NCBI GenBank assembly: GCA_029782215.1
Contig: JAKOVD010000098.1
Span: forward strand, 124,001-188,000
DNA length: 64,000 bases
DNA from: Chloroflexota bacterium
GTDB taxonomy: Bacteria > Chloroflexota > Anaerolineae > J102
Direction of reading: 5' to 3'
In this document: positions 8,632 through 18,186 of the stretch, piece after piece
Numbering within the stretch: the first letter of the stretch is position 1
Layout of the letters: the number at the start of each line of letters is the position of its first letter
The notes under the pieces: model-generated
Told to the model about the DNA's origin: nothing
What the model saw: only the letters and a program-made list of their open reading frames with translations
Databases searched by the model: none
Position numbers and translations under genes: made by a program

Positions 8632-8791
8632 CTTTTGAGAACGCGGTTCACGTGATCCCGCGCATTGTGGTCCCTACGCTGCGCTTTCGCTGTCTGGCAT
8701 TCCGACAAGACGTCGCCGATGCGCCTGCTGCGGCAAAAAGCAAGCAGCCTTACTCTAGCACCGGCCTGATGAGGTGTCAAACCCTCGCCGC

Positions 8792-9763
8792 TCAGCCCGG
8801 CGCCCGGCTTCCCAGCCGTTCCGTGAGCCAGGCGAGCACGGTTGAGAGGTAGCGCTCAGACACGTGTGCCGGGTCATCACCGGCGGACTCGGCCATGAGA
8901 TGATCGGTTCCCGGAATCTGCGCAAAGGTCACGTCCGGCAGATGCGCCGTTGCCCCGCGCAGCAGCGCCATGCTCTCGAAGACGGGCACCCAACGGTCCG
9001 CGGCGGCGAAGAGAAAGAGCACAGGCTGACGGAGGTGTGCCCAGACCGGCAGTGGGTCGTAGTCGAACTCGTACCACCATTTGTCCGCGGTCACATCGAC
9101 CGGCAGCGCGCCGGCGGTGTCGATGAAGGCGTATGGGAACCACGGCTCGTCCGCAGCGGATTCGACGGCGGCGGTCACCGTTGCCCGATCGAGCGTGCCG
9201 CGGTAGTAGTCGTTCACATGGCCGCGCAGGGCAAGGGCCTTGGCGACGGCATCATCGCCTAAGCCCTGCTCTCTGAGCGCGAAGGCGGCGGCGTAGTCCA
9301 TCTGCGCTGCGGGCGACACGCCGCAGCCTGACACGACGATCAGAGAGGCTGCCATAGGTCGGCCCCTGGCAACCAGGGGCGCGATCCAACCGCCCTGGCT
9401 GATGCCGTACAAGCCGATTCTGCTGCCGTCGATGTCAGGGCGCAGCCGCAGGGCGTCGAACGCGGCGGCGCCGTCAGCCGCCAGGTCGGCAAAGCTCGCC
9501 GTGTTGAAGTCGCCTTCCGACTGGCCCGAGCCCCGCCGGTCATAGAGCAGGACGGCGATGCCGCATTGGGGCACCGTATCCGCCAGGTGCCGGTAGAAGG
9601 GATAGTCGCGAGCGCCGCCGCCGGCGGCGTGAAGCACCACCAGGGCCGGACACGGGGCCGAGGTCGCGGGCCGGTGGAGGGTCCCTGCCAGCCGCAGCCC
9701 GCGGCTATGGAAGGACAGCTCTTCCGCCAAGGTGCCCCAGGGCTCCGGTTCAGAGGGCGCCAT
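8792..9763 (-). CDS. Alpha/beta hydrolase
   Basis: Nucleophile elbow YGISQGGW and YDRRGSGQSEG motif; start overlaps the stop of the upstream amidohydrolase. Confidence 0.85.
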   Translation of the reverse strand: MAPSEPEPWGTLAEELSFHSRGLRLAGTLHRPATSAPCPALVVLHAAGGGARDYPFYRHLADTVPQCGIAVLLYDRRGSGQSEGDFNTASFADLAADGAAAFDALRLRPDIDGSRIGLYGISQGGWIAPLVARGRPMAASLIVVSGCGVSPAAQMDYAAAFALREQGLGDDAVAKALALRGHVNDYYRGTLDRATVTAAVESAADEPWFPYAFIDTAGALPVDVTADKWWYEFDYDPLPVWAHLRQPVLFLFAAADRWVPVFESMALLRGATAHLPDVTFAQIPGTDHLMAESAGDDPAHVSERYLSTVLAWLTERLGSRAPG

Positions 9764-11522
9764 GCACGACTTTGCCGCCCACCAGGGTCGCATCCACGGT
9801 CTGGAGCTGCGCCAGATCGCCCATCTTCATCCTGGTGGGGTCCGTGGGCCAGACGACGAGGTCGGCCAGCTTGCCCGGCTCAAGGCTGCCCAACTGCTGT
9901 TCCTGGTGAGCGGCAAAGGCCCCTTCGTAGGTATGGGCGCGCAGCGCCTGGGTGAAGTCAAACACCTGGTCGGCGCCGATCGGGGTGTTCTTGTAGGTGA
10001 CCCGCGTCATGGCGCCTGCGATCGTCGCCTGCGGGTAGTAGAGGGGCGTGGAGGGTGCATCGGAGCCGATGGCGACGTGAACGCCGGCGTCCAGCCACTC
10101 GCGCGTGACCACGATGCGCCGCATCTGGGCGGGCGTGAAGTTCCGCTTCCAACCTTCGCCGAAGAGATAGATGAAGGCTGGCTGGGTGCTGACGATGACG
10201 CCCAGGTCCTTCATCTTCTGCGTCGCCTGCGGCGTCGTGACGACGGCGTGCTCGATGCGGTGGCGCGGATCGCGCCGCGGATTGGCGTTCATCGCCGCCT
10301 CGTAGGCCTCGAGCGTAAGGTCCGCGGCGGCATCGCCGATGCAGTGGACGCAGATCTGGAGACCCCGGTCGTGCAGGCTCAGGATCGTGTCCTTGAACAT
10401 CTTCGGGTCCCAGGTCGGCATTCGCCATTCCACGCCGTTGTGCGGCTCATGGCAGTAGGCGGTCGGGCCCTGGCCGTCGATGAGGAACTTGTAGCCCGCA
10501 AAGCGCGCCAGGCTGTCGTCAAAGGGCTGGACCTGGTCGACTCGCTCCAGGTCCGAGGGCCATTCCAGCGTCAGGTAGAGGTTGCTGCGCAGGTGAAGCT
10601 CGCCCTGCCGCGCCATATCCCGGTAGAGCTGGATGTGCTCGACCTCGCGGATGTTGTTGTCGTGTAAGCTGGTGACGCCGCAGGCGGCAAAGACCTTCTG
10701 GGTGTCCAGGATAGCCTGACGCACCTGGTCGATCGTGATGGGGGGCGCGAAGCGGCGCAGGAGGTCCATGGCGCGGTGGTTGTAGAACACCCCCGTCAGC
10801 TCGCCGTTCTTCTTCTCAATGATGCCGCCCTCAGGGCTGGGTGTGGCGGCGGTGATCCCGGCGAGCTTCATGGCGGCGCTGTTGGCGGTGCCCCAGTGGC
10901 CGCCGCTGTGCATGATGAAGACCGGGTTGTTGCGGGAGACCGGGTCAAGGTCCTCCCTGGTCGGTATCGTCTGCTCGGCCAGCGCCAGGTAGAAGCCCAT
11001 CAACCACTCGCCGGGTTTTTTGCCCTCGAGGGCGGCGGCCAGTGCGCGCTGCAGCCCGGCGATGTCCTTGACCTCAGGCGGCAGGAAGGGGACGTAGTAG
11101 AGGTTCTGGAGGCCCCACACCCGGAAGTGGATGTGCGGATCGATGAACCCCGGCGTCACGGTGCGTCCCCGCAGGTCGACGACTCTGGCGCTGGCTCCTG
11201 CCAGGGCGCGCATCGCTTCGCTGGACCCGGCGCCCAGGATCTTGTCTCCCTGGATGGCGAGGGCTTCGGCGACGCTGTTAGCGGCGTCCACCGTCAGGAC
11301 CCGGCCGTTGATCAGAACGGTGTCGGCGGCGGCGCCCGACGATGGGGCGGCGACGGTAGCCTCTGAAACAGGCGCCAGGGTGGCCATCGCCCGCGGCGTG
11401 GCGGCGGGCGGCGCCGGGGTGAGGGCAGGCGTCCGGCCGCAGGCGAGCATGGCGCCCCCCAGGCCTGCCGCCCCGGCCAGGCGCAGAAAGTCACGGCGTG
11501 TGATAGGACGATCCTCGGACAT
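9750..11522 (-). CDS. Amidohydrolase family protein (YtcJ-like), Tat/lipoprotein signal
   Basis: Twin-arginine RRDFLRLAGAAGLGGAMLACG; FIDPHIHF metal-binding motif; C-terminal GKLADLVV. Confidence 0.88.
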   Translation of the reverse strand: MSEDRPITRRDFLRLAGAAGLGGAMLACGRTPALTPAPPAATPRAMATLAPVSEATVAAPSSGAAADTVLINGRVLTVDAANSVAEALAIQGDKILGAGSSEAMRALAGASARVVDLRGRTVTPGFIDPHIHFRVWGLQNLYYVPFLPPEVKDIAGLQRALAAALEGKKPGEWLMGFYLALAEQTIPTREDLDPVSRNNPVFIMHSGGHWGTANSAAMKLAGITAATPSPEGGIIEKKNGELTGVFYNHRAMDLLRRFAPPITIDQVRQAILDTQKVFAACGVTSLHDNNIREVEHIQLYRDMARQGELHLRSNLYLTLEWPSDLERVDQVQPFDDSLARFAGYKFLIDGQGPTAYCHEPHNGVEWRMPTWDPKMFKDTILSLHDRGLQICVHCIGDAAADLTLEAYEAAMNANPRRDPRHRIEHAVVTTPQATQKMKDLGVIVSTQPAFIYLFGEGWKRNFTPAQMRRIVVTREWLDAGVHVAIGSDAPSTPLYYPQATIAGAMTRVTYKNTPIGADQVFDFTQALRAHTYEGAFAAHQEQQLGSLEPGKLADLVVWPTDPTRMKMGDLAQLQTVDATLVGGKVVHGAL

Positions 11523-11681
11523 GGGACGCTCCCGGGCAACACGGTGCCGCGCTCCAATAGGGTTGTCTTGCCGGTTCACACCTTGTTTAGCAGCGAACTC
11601 ACCGGTAAGTGGAGAGAAAGGAACCTATCTCCACTCTAGCACTGTGGATGGGCGGAGTCAAGGGTTTTTCTGGTTGAACGT

Positions 11682-12818
11682 TCAACCTGCAACCTGCAGC
11701 CTTGAACCTTCAACCCGTACCCGTCGCTGGTGTGGGGGGATGGTTACGGCGCGGCCGGCGGCGTGCGACTCGAAGGCGGCGTCGATGACCTGCTGGACCT
11801 TGAAGCCGTCGTAGAAGTTGGGGGCGACGGGACGGTCTTCGGCGATGGCGTCGATGAAGGCGCGGCTGCCCACCGGCTGGGTGGCGAAGAAGCCAAAGGG
11901 CTCGGCCCAGACGGCGTCACCCCAATACGACGCTGGCACTTCCAGCACCTCGCTGCGCTTGTCGCCGGCGCGGGCGCCGCGAATCTCTACGCCCTCTCCG
12001 GCGCCCCAGTAGACGGCGCTGATCTCCAGGCTGCCCGCTTCGCCGTAGAGGTTGATCTGCTGCCTCATGGTGCCGTCGGCCATCGGCGGCCCGGTGATGG
12101 CCTGGATCAGGCCGGGGACGCCGTTGGCAAACTCGACCAGGAGGTTTGCAGAGTCGTTCGCCGGCGCGAAGCCTGGGACCTCCTGCCGTGGGCGCTCGAT
12201 GAGGGTCGCCAACTGCGCGCTGACGCGCTCGATGTCGTCGACGAACCAGCGCGCCAGGTCGATCAGGTGCGAGCCCAGATCGCCCAGGATGCCGTTGGCG
12301 CGGCGGCCGTCGAAGCGCCAGTTGAAGGGGTTGTCGCGGCCAAAGGTGCTCCGCCAGCGGAACTCCGCCTGGTAGAGCCTGCCCACATAGCCCTCCGCAA
12401 CGAGGGCGCGGGCGAAGCGGAGAAAGGGCATCCAGCGATAGGTGAAGAGAACCATGGTTCTGACCCCGGCTGTCTGGGCGCCCTGGACCATGTCCCAGGC
12501 CTGTTGGCTGTTCATGGCCAGCGGCTTCTCGCAGAGCACGTGGAGGCCGGCAGCCAGCGCCGCCATCGTGATCTCGTGGTGCAGGTCGTCGGGCACCGAG
12601 ACGATGAGGGCGTCCAGGCCGCCGCGGACGATCATGTCCCGGTAGTCGGTGAAGACAGCGGGAACGCCGTACTTGGCGGCCATCTCGGCGGCGCGGCGGC
12701 GGTCGCGACCGCAGATGGCCGCCAGGGCCGCACGGGGGTGACTCTGTAACGCGGGCAGGAACATGGTGTCCGCCCACCAGCTCGTGCCGACGATGCCGAC
12801 GCGCACTTTGTCGCTCAT
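11682..12818 (-). CDS. Gfo/Idh/MocA family oxidoreductase
   Basis: RVGIVGTSWWADTMFLPALQSHPRAALAAICGRDRRRAAEMA and HVLCEKPLAMN. Confidence 0.93.
   Translation of the reverse strand: MSDKVRVGIVGTSWWADTMFLPALQSHPRAALAAICGRDRRRAAEMAAKYGVPAVFTDYRDMIVRGGLDALIVSVPDDLHHEITMAALAAGLHVLCEKPLAMNSQQAWDMVQGAQTAGVRTMVLFTYRWMPFLRFARALVAEGYVGRLYQAEFRWRSTFGRDNPFNWRFDGRRANGILGDLGSHLIDLARWFVDDIERVSAQLATLIERPRQEVPGFAPANDSANLLVEFANGVPGLIQAITGPPMADGTMRQQINLYGEAGSLEISAVYWGAGEGVEIRGARAGDKRSEVLEVPASYWGDAVWAEPFGFFATQPVGSRAFIDAIAEDRPVAPNFYDGFKVQQVIDAAFESHAAGRAVTIPPHQRRVRVEGSRLQVAG
11683..11717 (+). repeat. Heptamer array (CAACCTG)n overlapping the 3' end of the oxidoreductase CDS
   Basis: CAACCTG CAACCTG CAGCCTT GAACCTT CAACCCG. 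Confidence 0.85.
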
Positions 12819-12885
12819 GGTTGACGACCTTTCGAGGTGGAAATGTCGATGGGAGACGTTCGTGAGGAAGGGCTGCGGTCCGCAC

Positions 12886-14064
12886 TTAGACGGCCGCGAG
12901 GGCCTGGGTCAGGTCGGCGATGAGGTCATCCGCATCCTCGATGCCGGCGGAGTAGCGAACCAGTCCCTCGGGAATGCCCATGGCCGCACGTTCTTCGGCG
13001 GTGCACTCCACGTGGCTGGTGGTTGCAGGGGTGCCGACGATGGTCTCCACCGCGCCCAGGTTGGCGGCGCGGTGGGCGAAGCGCAGGCGCGGCAGTACGC
13101 GCTTGACGGCGTCAAAGCCGCCGTGGAGCATGAAACTGAGCACGCCCCCAAAGCCGGACATCTGCCGGCGGGCAACGTCGTGGTGGGGGTGGGTTTCCAG
13201 GCCGGGGTAGTAGACGGCGGCCACCGCCGGACATTCCTGCAGCCAGCGGGCGATGCGCAGGGCGTTCTCGTTCTGCTGGCGGATGCGCAGGTGCAGCGTC
13301 TTCAGGCCGCGAATCAGGAGGAACGCCGCCATGGGGTCGAGCATGGCGCCGGTGATCTCGCGGTAGTGGTAGATGCGCCGGACCAGGTCCGCATCCCCAC
13401 AGACAACGCCGCCCAGGGCGTCGGCATGGCCACCCAGGAACTTGGTGGCGCTGTGGACGACCAGGTCGGCGCCAAGCTGCAGCGGCTTCTGGTTGATGGG
13501 GGTGGCGAAAGTGTTGTCCGCGACGACGATGGCGCCCGCGGCATGGCCGGCCGCAGCCAGACGCGCCAGGTCGAGCACCTTGAGGGTCGGATTGGTGGGC
13601 GTTTCCAGGTAGAGGACCCGGCAACCCGAGGCGACCGCCGCCTCGATTTGGGCATGGTCGCCGGTGTCACACAGGTCAACCTCGACGCGCAGGCGGGGCA
13701 GAAATTCGGTGAAGATCTTGTTGGTGCCGCCGTAGGTGTCCTTGACCGAGACGACGCGGTCGCCCGGTGACAGCAGGGTGAAGAGCGTGTTGCTGATGGC
13801 GGCCATGCCAGTGGCAAAACTGGTCGCCGCGGCGGCGCCTTCCAGGATCCGGACTTTGTCCTCGAAGACCTGGACGGTGGGGTTGGTGTTGCGGCTGTAG
13901 ATGTGGCCGGGCTTAGAGCCCAACGCCACCTCCAGCCAGTCGTCCACGCTGTCGTAGCCGTAGGCAGCGCTGTAGACGACGGGCACCTGCGTGGCGCCCT
14001 GCACCAGGGATTCGTCTTCACCGCCCCACACCGCCAACGTCGCATTTGAGATGGGGTCCGTCAT
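12886..14064 (-). CDS. Cystathionine gamma-synthase / gamma-lyase family PLP enzyme
   Basis: Cys/Met-metabolism PLP signature (VVHSATKFLGGHADALGGVV), YSRNTNPT, SVGxEDxxD-like C-terminus (SAGIEDADDLIADL). Confidence 0.93.
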   Translation of the reverse strand: MTDPISNATLAVWGGEDESLVQGATQVPVVYSAAYGYDSVDDWLEVALGSKPGHIYSRNTNPTVQVFEDKVRILEGAAAATSFATGMAAISNTLFTLLSPGDRVVSVKDTYGGTNKIFTEFLPRLRVEVDLCDTGDHAQIEAAVASGCRVLYLETPTNPTLKVLDLARLAAAGHAAGAIVVADNTFATPINQKPLQLGADLVVHSATKFLGGHADALGGVVCGDADLVRRIYHYREITGAMLDPMAAFLLIRGLKTLHLRIRQQNENALRIARWLQECPAVAAVYYPGLETHPHHDVARRQMSGFGGVLSFMLHGGFDAVKRVLPRLRFAHRAANLGAVETIVGTPATTSHVECTAEERAAMGIPEGLVRYSAGIEDADDLIADLTQALAAV

Positions 14065-14167
14065 CGTCGCCTTCCTCCGCAAGGGGTCTGGCCAGGTGGC
14101 CAAAGGCGATTATAGCACCTGCCTGGGTGCTCCCGATCACGGCTCTGTGGCCTGTGTGATCGGTGGT

Positions 14168-14752
14168 CTACTGCCGCCACTGGTTGGCGCGAATGTTGTC
14201 CGCTGCCAGGCGCACCGTTTCCTCAATGCGCTTCGCCCGCGTTTCGGGCTTCCTGGCGCTCGCGATCCATTCGAGGATCGCGCGCTTGACCGAGCGGGGA
14301 AAGGCATCAAAGTAGCCGGCGGCCTGGGCGTTCTCAGCGAGCGCTGCTGTCAAGTCCGGAGGCACGACCAGGGCTTCGACTTCGTCGAGGGCGTTCCAGG
14401 AGCCATCCTGCCTGGCCGTCTCGACCTTGGCGGCGCCGGCCGGCGCCAAGAGGCCGGCCGCCTCGAGCCTGGCGATACGCTCCTTGTTGAGCTTTGACCA
14501 GCCTGTGCCGGGCTTGCGTGGCGCCATCCAGAGCATCGACCGTTCGGCATCAAGCTTGTTGGACTTGCTGTCGACCCAACCGAAGCAGAGCGCCTCCTCA
14601 ACCGCGTCATCGTAGGTGATGAGCGCCCTCCCACTTCCCTTCTTGAAGGTGATCAGCCAGACACCGGTGGTGCGGCCGTGGTTTTCGGCCAACCAGGCGC
14701 GCCAGTCGGCACGAGTCTCGGGATGAATGGAGTTTACGGGGGCAGTGGGCAT
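14168..14752 (-). CDS. YdeI/OmpD-associated family protein
   Basis: DWRAWLAENHGRTTGVWLITFKKGSG...YDDAVEEALCFGWVDSKSNKLD...KPGTGWSKLNKERI. Confidence 0.85.
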   Translation of the reverse strand: MPTAPVNSIHPETRADWRAWLAENHGRTTGVWLITFKKGSGRALITYDDAVEEALCFGWVDSKSNKLDAERSMLWMAPRKPGTGWSKLNKERIARLEAAGLLAPAGAAKVETARQDGSWNALDEVEALVVPPDLTAALAENAQAAGYFDAFPRSVKRAILEWIASARKPETRAKRIEETVRLAADNIRANQWRQ

Positions 14753-14787
14753 GGCAGGTAAGCCGATCGAAGCCGGTTGCAGGCAAG

Positions 14788-15273
14788 CTAGCGCGGACCG
14801 CTGCCGTCGTCGTAGTCGTCGCGCATGAGCAGGTAGCGGACGCGAAAGCCGCGGCGGTTCAGAAGACGGTTGCCAACGTAGACCAGCACGTTGAGCGAGA
14901 CGATGAGGGGCAGGAGACTGGTGGACAGCCCGGCCCCCGCCCAGGCCGCGGTGAACAGCAGCATGAGGGCCGTGTCAACGTGGTCAAGCCTGTCCCGGGC
15001 CCTGAGGAAAAGCCAGGCCAGGAACCCGCTCAGGACCGCGAGCGACAAGGAACCGAGGGCGTCGAAGGTGCAGTTGCGGCTGCCATAGGACAGCGCACAG
15101 CCGTACTGGCGGTCCACGATGAACACGGCCAGCCCGAGCAGCGCTACCGGGGCAAACACGCCTGCTGCCGCCCACCGGCGGGCGGCGCCCATCCTCTCGC
15201 CCAGGCGCCAGATGGCCAGCGCAGCCAGGGCGGGGATGCCCACAGCAGCGATTCTCAGGGATAAGTCTGGCAT
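14788..15273 (-). CDS. Hypothetical membrane protein
   Basis: 161 aa, several hydrophobic helices. Confidence 0.6.
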   Translation of the reverse strand: MPDLSLRIAAVGIPALAALAIWRLGERMGAARRWAAAGVFAPVALLGLAVFIVDRQYGCALSYGSRNCTFDALGSLSLAVLSGFLAWLFLRARDRLDHVDTALMLLFTAAWAGAGLSTSLLPLIVSLNVLVYVGNRLLNRRGFRVRYLLMRDDYDDGSGPR

Positions 15274-15747
15274 CTAGTGCAGCATGCAAAGGGCCTGGCG
15301 GATTTCGCCAAGATGATAGGCTGTGTGGATGACGATGGCAAGGGCGCCGCCGATGGCGACGTCACTATCCCAGCTTTCGAGCCCGTGCAGCGTCGCGGCG
15401 ATGCGGCGGTAGGTTTGCTCGAGCGCCTGCTTCAGCGCCGCCCACTCCTCCGGCGTTACCGCCTGAATGGTGCGCCAGATGGCGCCCCAATCGGCCTGCT
15501 CACCGGTCCCGGTCTGCATGTAGCGTTCAAGGACTTCGAGGTAGAAGGTGACGTGCGCCACCTGCGCCGCCAGGGATGCGCACTTGCCGCCAACGGGCTG
15601 CGATGCCTCCTCAGCGCTGATGCCGGCGAGCGTCTCGAAAAGGGAGGTGCCCTTGTCGAGGTAGATGCCGTGGTGGTTCTCGAAGGTCTCGTCGAGCACG
15701 GCAAAGAGCTCGGATGTGAACTTGTCCTGGCCTATCTGGGTGGACAT
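15274..15747 (-). CDS. DinB-like family protein
   Basis: MSTQIGQDKFTSELFAVLDETFENHHGIYLDKGTSLFETL...AYHLGEIRQAL; four-helix pattern with metal-binding His. Confidence 0.75.
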   Translation of the reverse strand: MSTQIGQDKFTSELFAVLDETFENHHGIYLDKGTSLFETLAGISAEEASQPVGGKCASLAAQVAHVTFYLEVLERYMQTGTGEQADWGAIWRTIQAVTPEEWAALKQALEQTYRRIAATLHGLESWDSDVAIGGALAIVIHTAYHLGEIRQALCMLH

Positions 15748-15781
15748 GTGCCGCCTCTTATCAACATGACATAACGTGGCG

Positions 15782-16324
15782 CTAGGCCTCTGGACTGTAT
15801 TTGGCGACGATCTTGGTGAGGGTCGTGACGTTGCGCACAGTGACCGGGGCCGCAAGCGCCTTCTCGAGGAAGGCGCTTGAGAAAGGAGGTTCGCCGGGAA
15901 GACGACGCCGCAGCCAGTACACCTCACGCCCGGCGACGTGGAAGTCATGGTAATGGTCGGCCTGCGCCGCCAGGCGCGACCGGGCCGCGGCATCAGGCTC
16001 GGCCTTCAAAAAGGCGACATAACGCGTGGTCTCAAGCTCGGAAGGCACCGGAGGGAAGGGGTCGCACGCCGCGATTTCCGCCAACTCAGACAGTGAGCGC
16101 ACGAACGTGGTCACCGGGTAGCCCAGCGCCCTCTGCAGGTGCGCCTCGATGGCGGCTTCCACCGCGGCGCCGTCCGTTGGCGGCAGGAAGATGATGTTCC
16201 CGCTCTGGATGTAGGTTTCGACCTGCGCGAACCCGGCGTCGACGAAGAGACGGCGCAGTTCCACCATTGTCACCGTGTGCCCGCCGACGTTTATGGCGCG
16301 GAGAAAGGCAACTTGCAGGGTCAT
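15782..16324 (-). CDS. DUF1697 domain protein
   Basis: MTLQVAFLRAINVGGHTVTMVELRRLFVDAGFAQVETYIQSGNIIF. Confidence 0.9.
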   Translation of the reverse strand: MTLQVAFLRAINVGGHTVTMVELRRLFVDAGFAQVETYIQSGNIIFLPPTDGAAVEAAIEAHLQRALGYPVTTFVRSLSELAEIAACDPFPPVPSELETTRYVAFLKAEPDAAARSRLAAQADHYHDFHVAGREVYWLRRRLPGEPPFSSAFLEKALAAPVTVRNVTTLTKIVAKYSPEA

Positions 16325-16911
16325 GGGTAGAGCTTCTCGTTTCTTTCGAGCATCAGGATGAACTCACGAAGGCGCTTGCTGCGGGTCTCTGGCTTCCGGG
16401 CCGTCTGCAGGCGGAACAGAATGGCGTAGCGATTGCGGCTGTCCAGACCAGCGAAGAAGGCCTGGGCTTCGGGATTCTGATCCAGCGCTGTCTGAAGGTC
16501 GTCTGGCACGGCGGAGGTGCTCTGGGAGTCGTAAGCGGCTTCCCAGGCGCCGTCCTGCCTGGCGCGTTCGACAGCGGCCATTCCCGCGGGCTGCATCTTG
16601 CCTTCGGCAACCAGGGCCAAGGCCTTGTCGCGGTTGGCCTTCGACCAGATGCTGCGCGGGCCGCGGGGGGTGAACTTCTGCAGCCACGAAGCTTCGCTAA
16701 GGCTCTTCTTCTGGCCATCGATCCAGCCGTAGCAAAGCGCCGCCTCCAGGGCTTCCAGGTAGGTAAGGCCATCCAACCCGGAGGACTTCTTGGGAATGTC
16801 CAGCCAGATTCCCGGCGATGCGGCATGGTGAGCGTCCAGCCAGGCCAACCATGCCGCCTGATCGGCAAAGCGCAGCACGGGCAAGCTGGGGTCCTTGCGG
16901 GAAGCCTTCAT
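16321..16911 (-). CDS. YdeI/OmpD-associated family protein (second paralogue)
   Basis: AAWLAWLDAHHAASPGIWLDIPKKSSG...YLEALEAALCYGWIDGQKKSL...RPRSIWSKANRDKAL-like core. Confidence 0.85.
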   Translation of the reverse strand: MKASRKDPSLPVLRFADQAAWLAWLDAHHAASPGIWLDIPKKSSGLDGLTYLEALEAALCYGWIDGQKKSLSEASWLQKFTPRGPRSIWSKANRDKALALVAEGKMQPAGMAAVERARQDGAWEAAYDSQSTSAVPDDLQTALDQNPEAQAFFAGLDSRNRYAILFRLQTARKPETRSKRLREFILMLERNEKLYP

Positions 16912-16980
16912 GGGAACACTCCATGATCCCTGGTCTTGGCGCGACGGCCCCAGGGACCGCTGCCCGCTGTCGAACACAGG

Positions 16981-17011
16981 ACGGCGCCCACGCCCGGAGC
17001 ATGGGCGCCGT
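16981..17011 (-). terminator. Hairpin downstream of ferritin-like gene
   Basis: Perfect 10-bp inverted repeat ACGGCGCCCA / TGGGCGCCGT, 16 nt past the stop at 17027; weak T-tract. Confidence 0.5.
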
Positions 17012-17026
17012 CTGGACCCTTGTCAG

Positions 17027-17452
17027 CTAGAGTGGCCAATCGCGGAGGATGCGTTCGGTTTCCTCGGCATGGCCGCTCTCGTCGAGCACCATGTTCTCGA
17101 GCTGGACCTGCAAGCCCTTGTCTCCGTACTGGCCGGCTTCCTCAGCGCGGCGGGTATAGTCCTTGTTGGCCTGCCGTTCGGCGGCAAGCACCGCCTCGAG
17201 CATTTCACGATTGGTGTGCGCGGCCGGCACGGCACGGGGCTGCGTGACCGGCTCGCCGCCGAGGGCGACGATCTTGTTGGCCAGGAACTGGGCATGAAGC
17301 TGCTCGTCAGGCACTTCCGCCATGAAGAACTGGACGAGCTGCGGCCGGAAGGGGCCGTTGGCCTTGGCGGCGTAGGTGAGATACTGGATGATGGCGCCTA
17401 GCTCACCGGCCAGGTCAGCGTTCAGGTGGTCGATCATCGTCTGCTTATCCAT
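17027..17452 (-). CDS. Bacterioferritin / ferritin-like protein
   Basis: MDKQTMIDHLNADLAGELGAIIQYLTYA...EQLHAQFLANKIVALGGEP...LVLDESGHAEETERIL-type ferritin signature. Confidence 0.88.
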   Translation of the reverse strand: MDKQTMIDHLNADLAGELGAIIQYLTYAAKANGPFRPQLVQFFMAEVPDEQLHAQFLANKIVALGGEPVTQPRAVPAAHTNREMLEAVLAAERQANKDYTRRAEEAGQYGDKGLQVQLENMVLDESGHAEETERILRDWPL

Positions 17453-17675
17453 GGGTGTCTCCTTGGTGCGAACTGAGTTAAAGCGACTGAAGTTCAGATG
17501 CGGGGATGGCCCCGCGTGGAGCGCAGCAGCGATTGTCTCATAACTCACGGCGGCACGCCAGCGCTCCCGATCCATTCAGCCGCGCATGGGCTGTCGAAGC
17601 TCCGCCAGGCTGCGCCGTTTGGCTGCGCGTGCAGCCGCCTCCCGGCGGTCCCTGCCGCGTTGCGGTGGCAGACGG

Positions 17676-18104
17676 CTAAGGAATGGCAATTGTGTGGGTG
17701 GCGGTGATCTCGACACTGCCCTTGAGCATGGCCCAGACGGGACAGAAAGATTCCTCGGACAGGCGGATGGCCCTGACGACCGTCTCCTGGTCGGCGTTCA
17801 TCGACTTCAGGTCGAATTCAAGGTCGATGTGGGCGAAGCCCGTGGGGTGCTGCTCGCGCCTGACGCCACGGGCGTGCACCTCCAAGCCGGAGACATCCTT
17901 CTGCATACGCCGCAGCAGCGTGGCCACGGTGGCGCCGCTGCATGCCGCCAGACTGAACAGCACGAGCTCAAGCGGCGTATAGCCCTGACCGTCCCCAAGG
18001 GGCGGGACATAGTCGATGGTCAGGGGCGGATGCGAACGCAGCGAGCCCGTGAACTGCACCTTGTGATCGACCAGGACCACTGAGGCCTGTAAGGATTCTG
18101 ACAT
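17676..18104 (-). CDS. OsmC family protein
   Basis: GYTPLELVLFSLAACSGATVATLLRRM...RAIRLSEESFCPVWAML. Confidence 0.9.
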   Translation of the reverse strand: MSESLQASVVLVDHKVQFTGSLRSHPPLTIDYVPPLGDGQGYTPLELVLFSLAACSGATVATLLRRMQKDVSGLEVHARGVRREQHPTGFAHIDLEFDLKSMNADQETVVRAIRLSEESFCPVWAMLKGSVEITATHTIAIP

Positions 18105-18186
18105 CAGCCAAACGCTCCCTGAAGTGATGGCACGGAGAGAGAACGGCGGGCACCTGCAGGGCCGGTTTGCGGTCCGCAGGGCCCTT

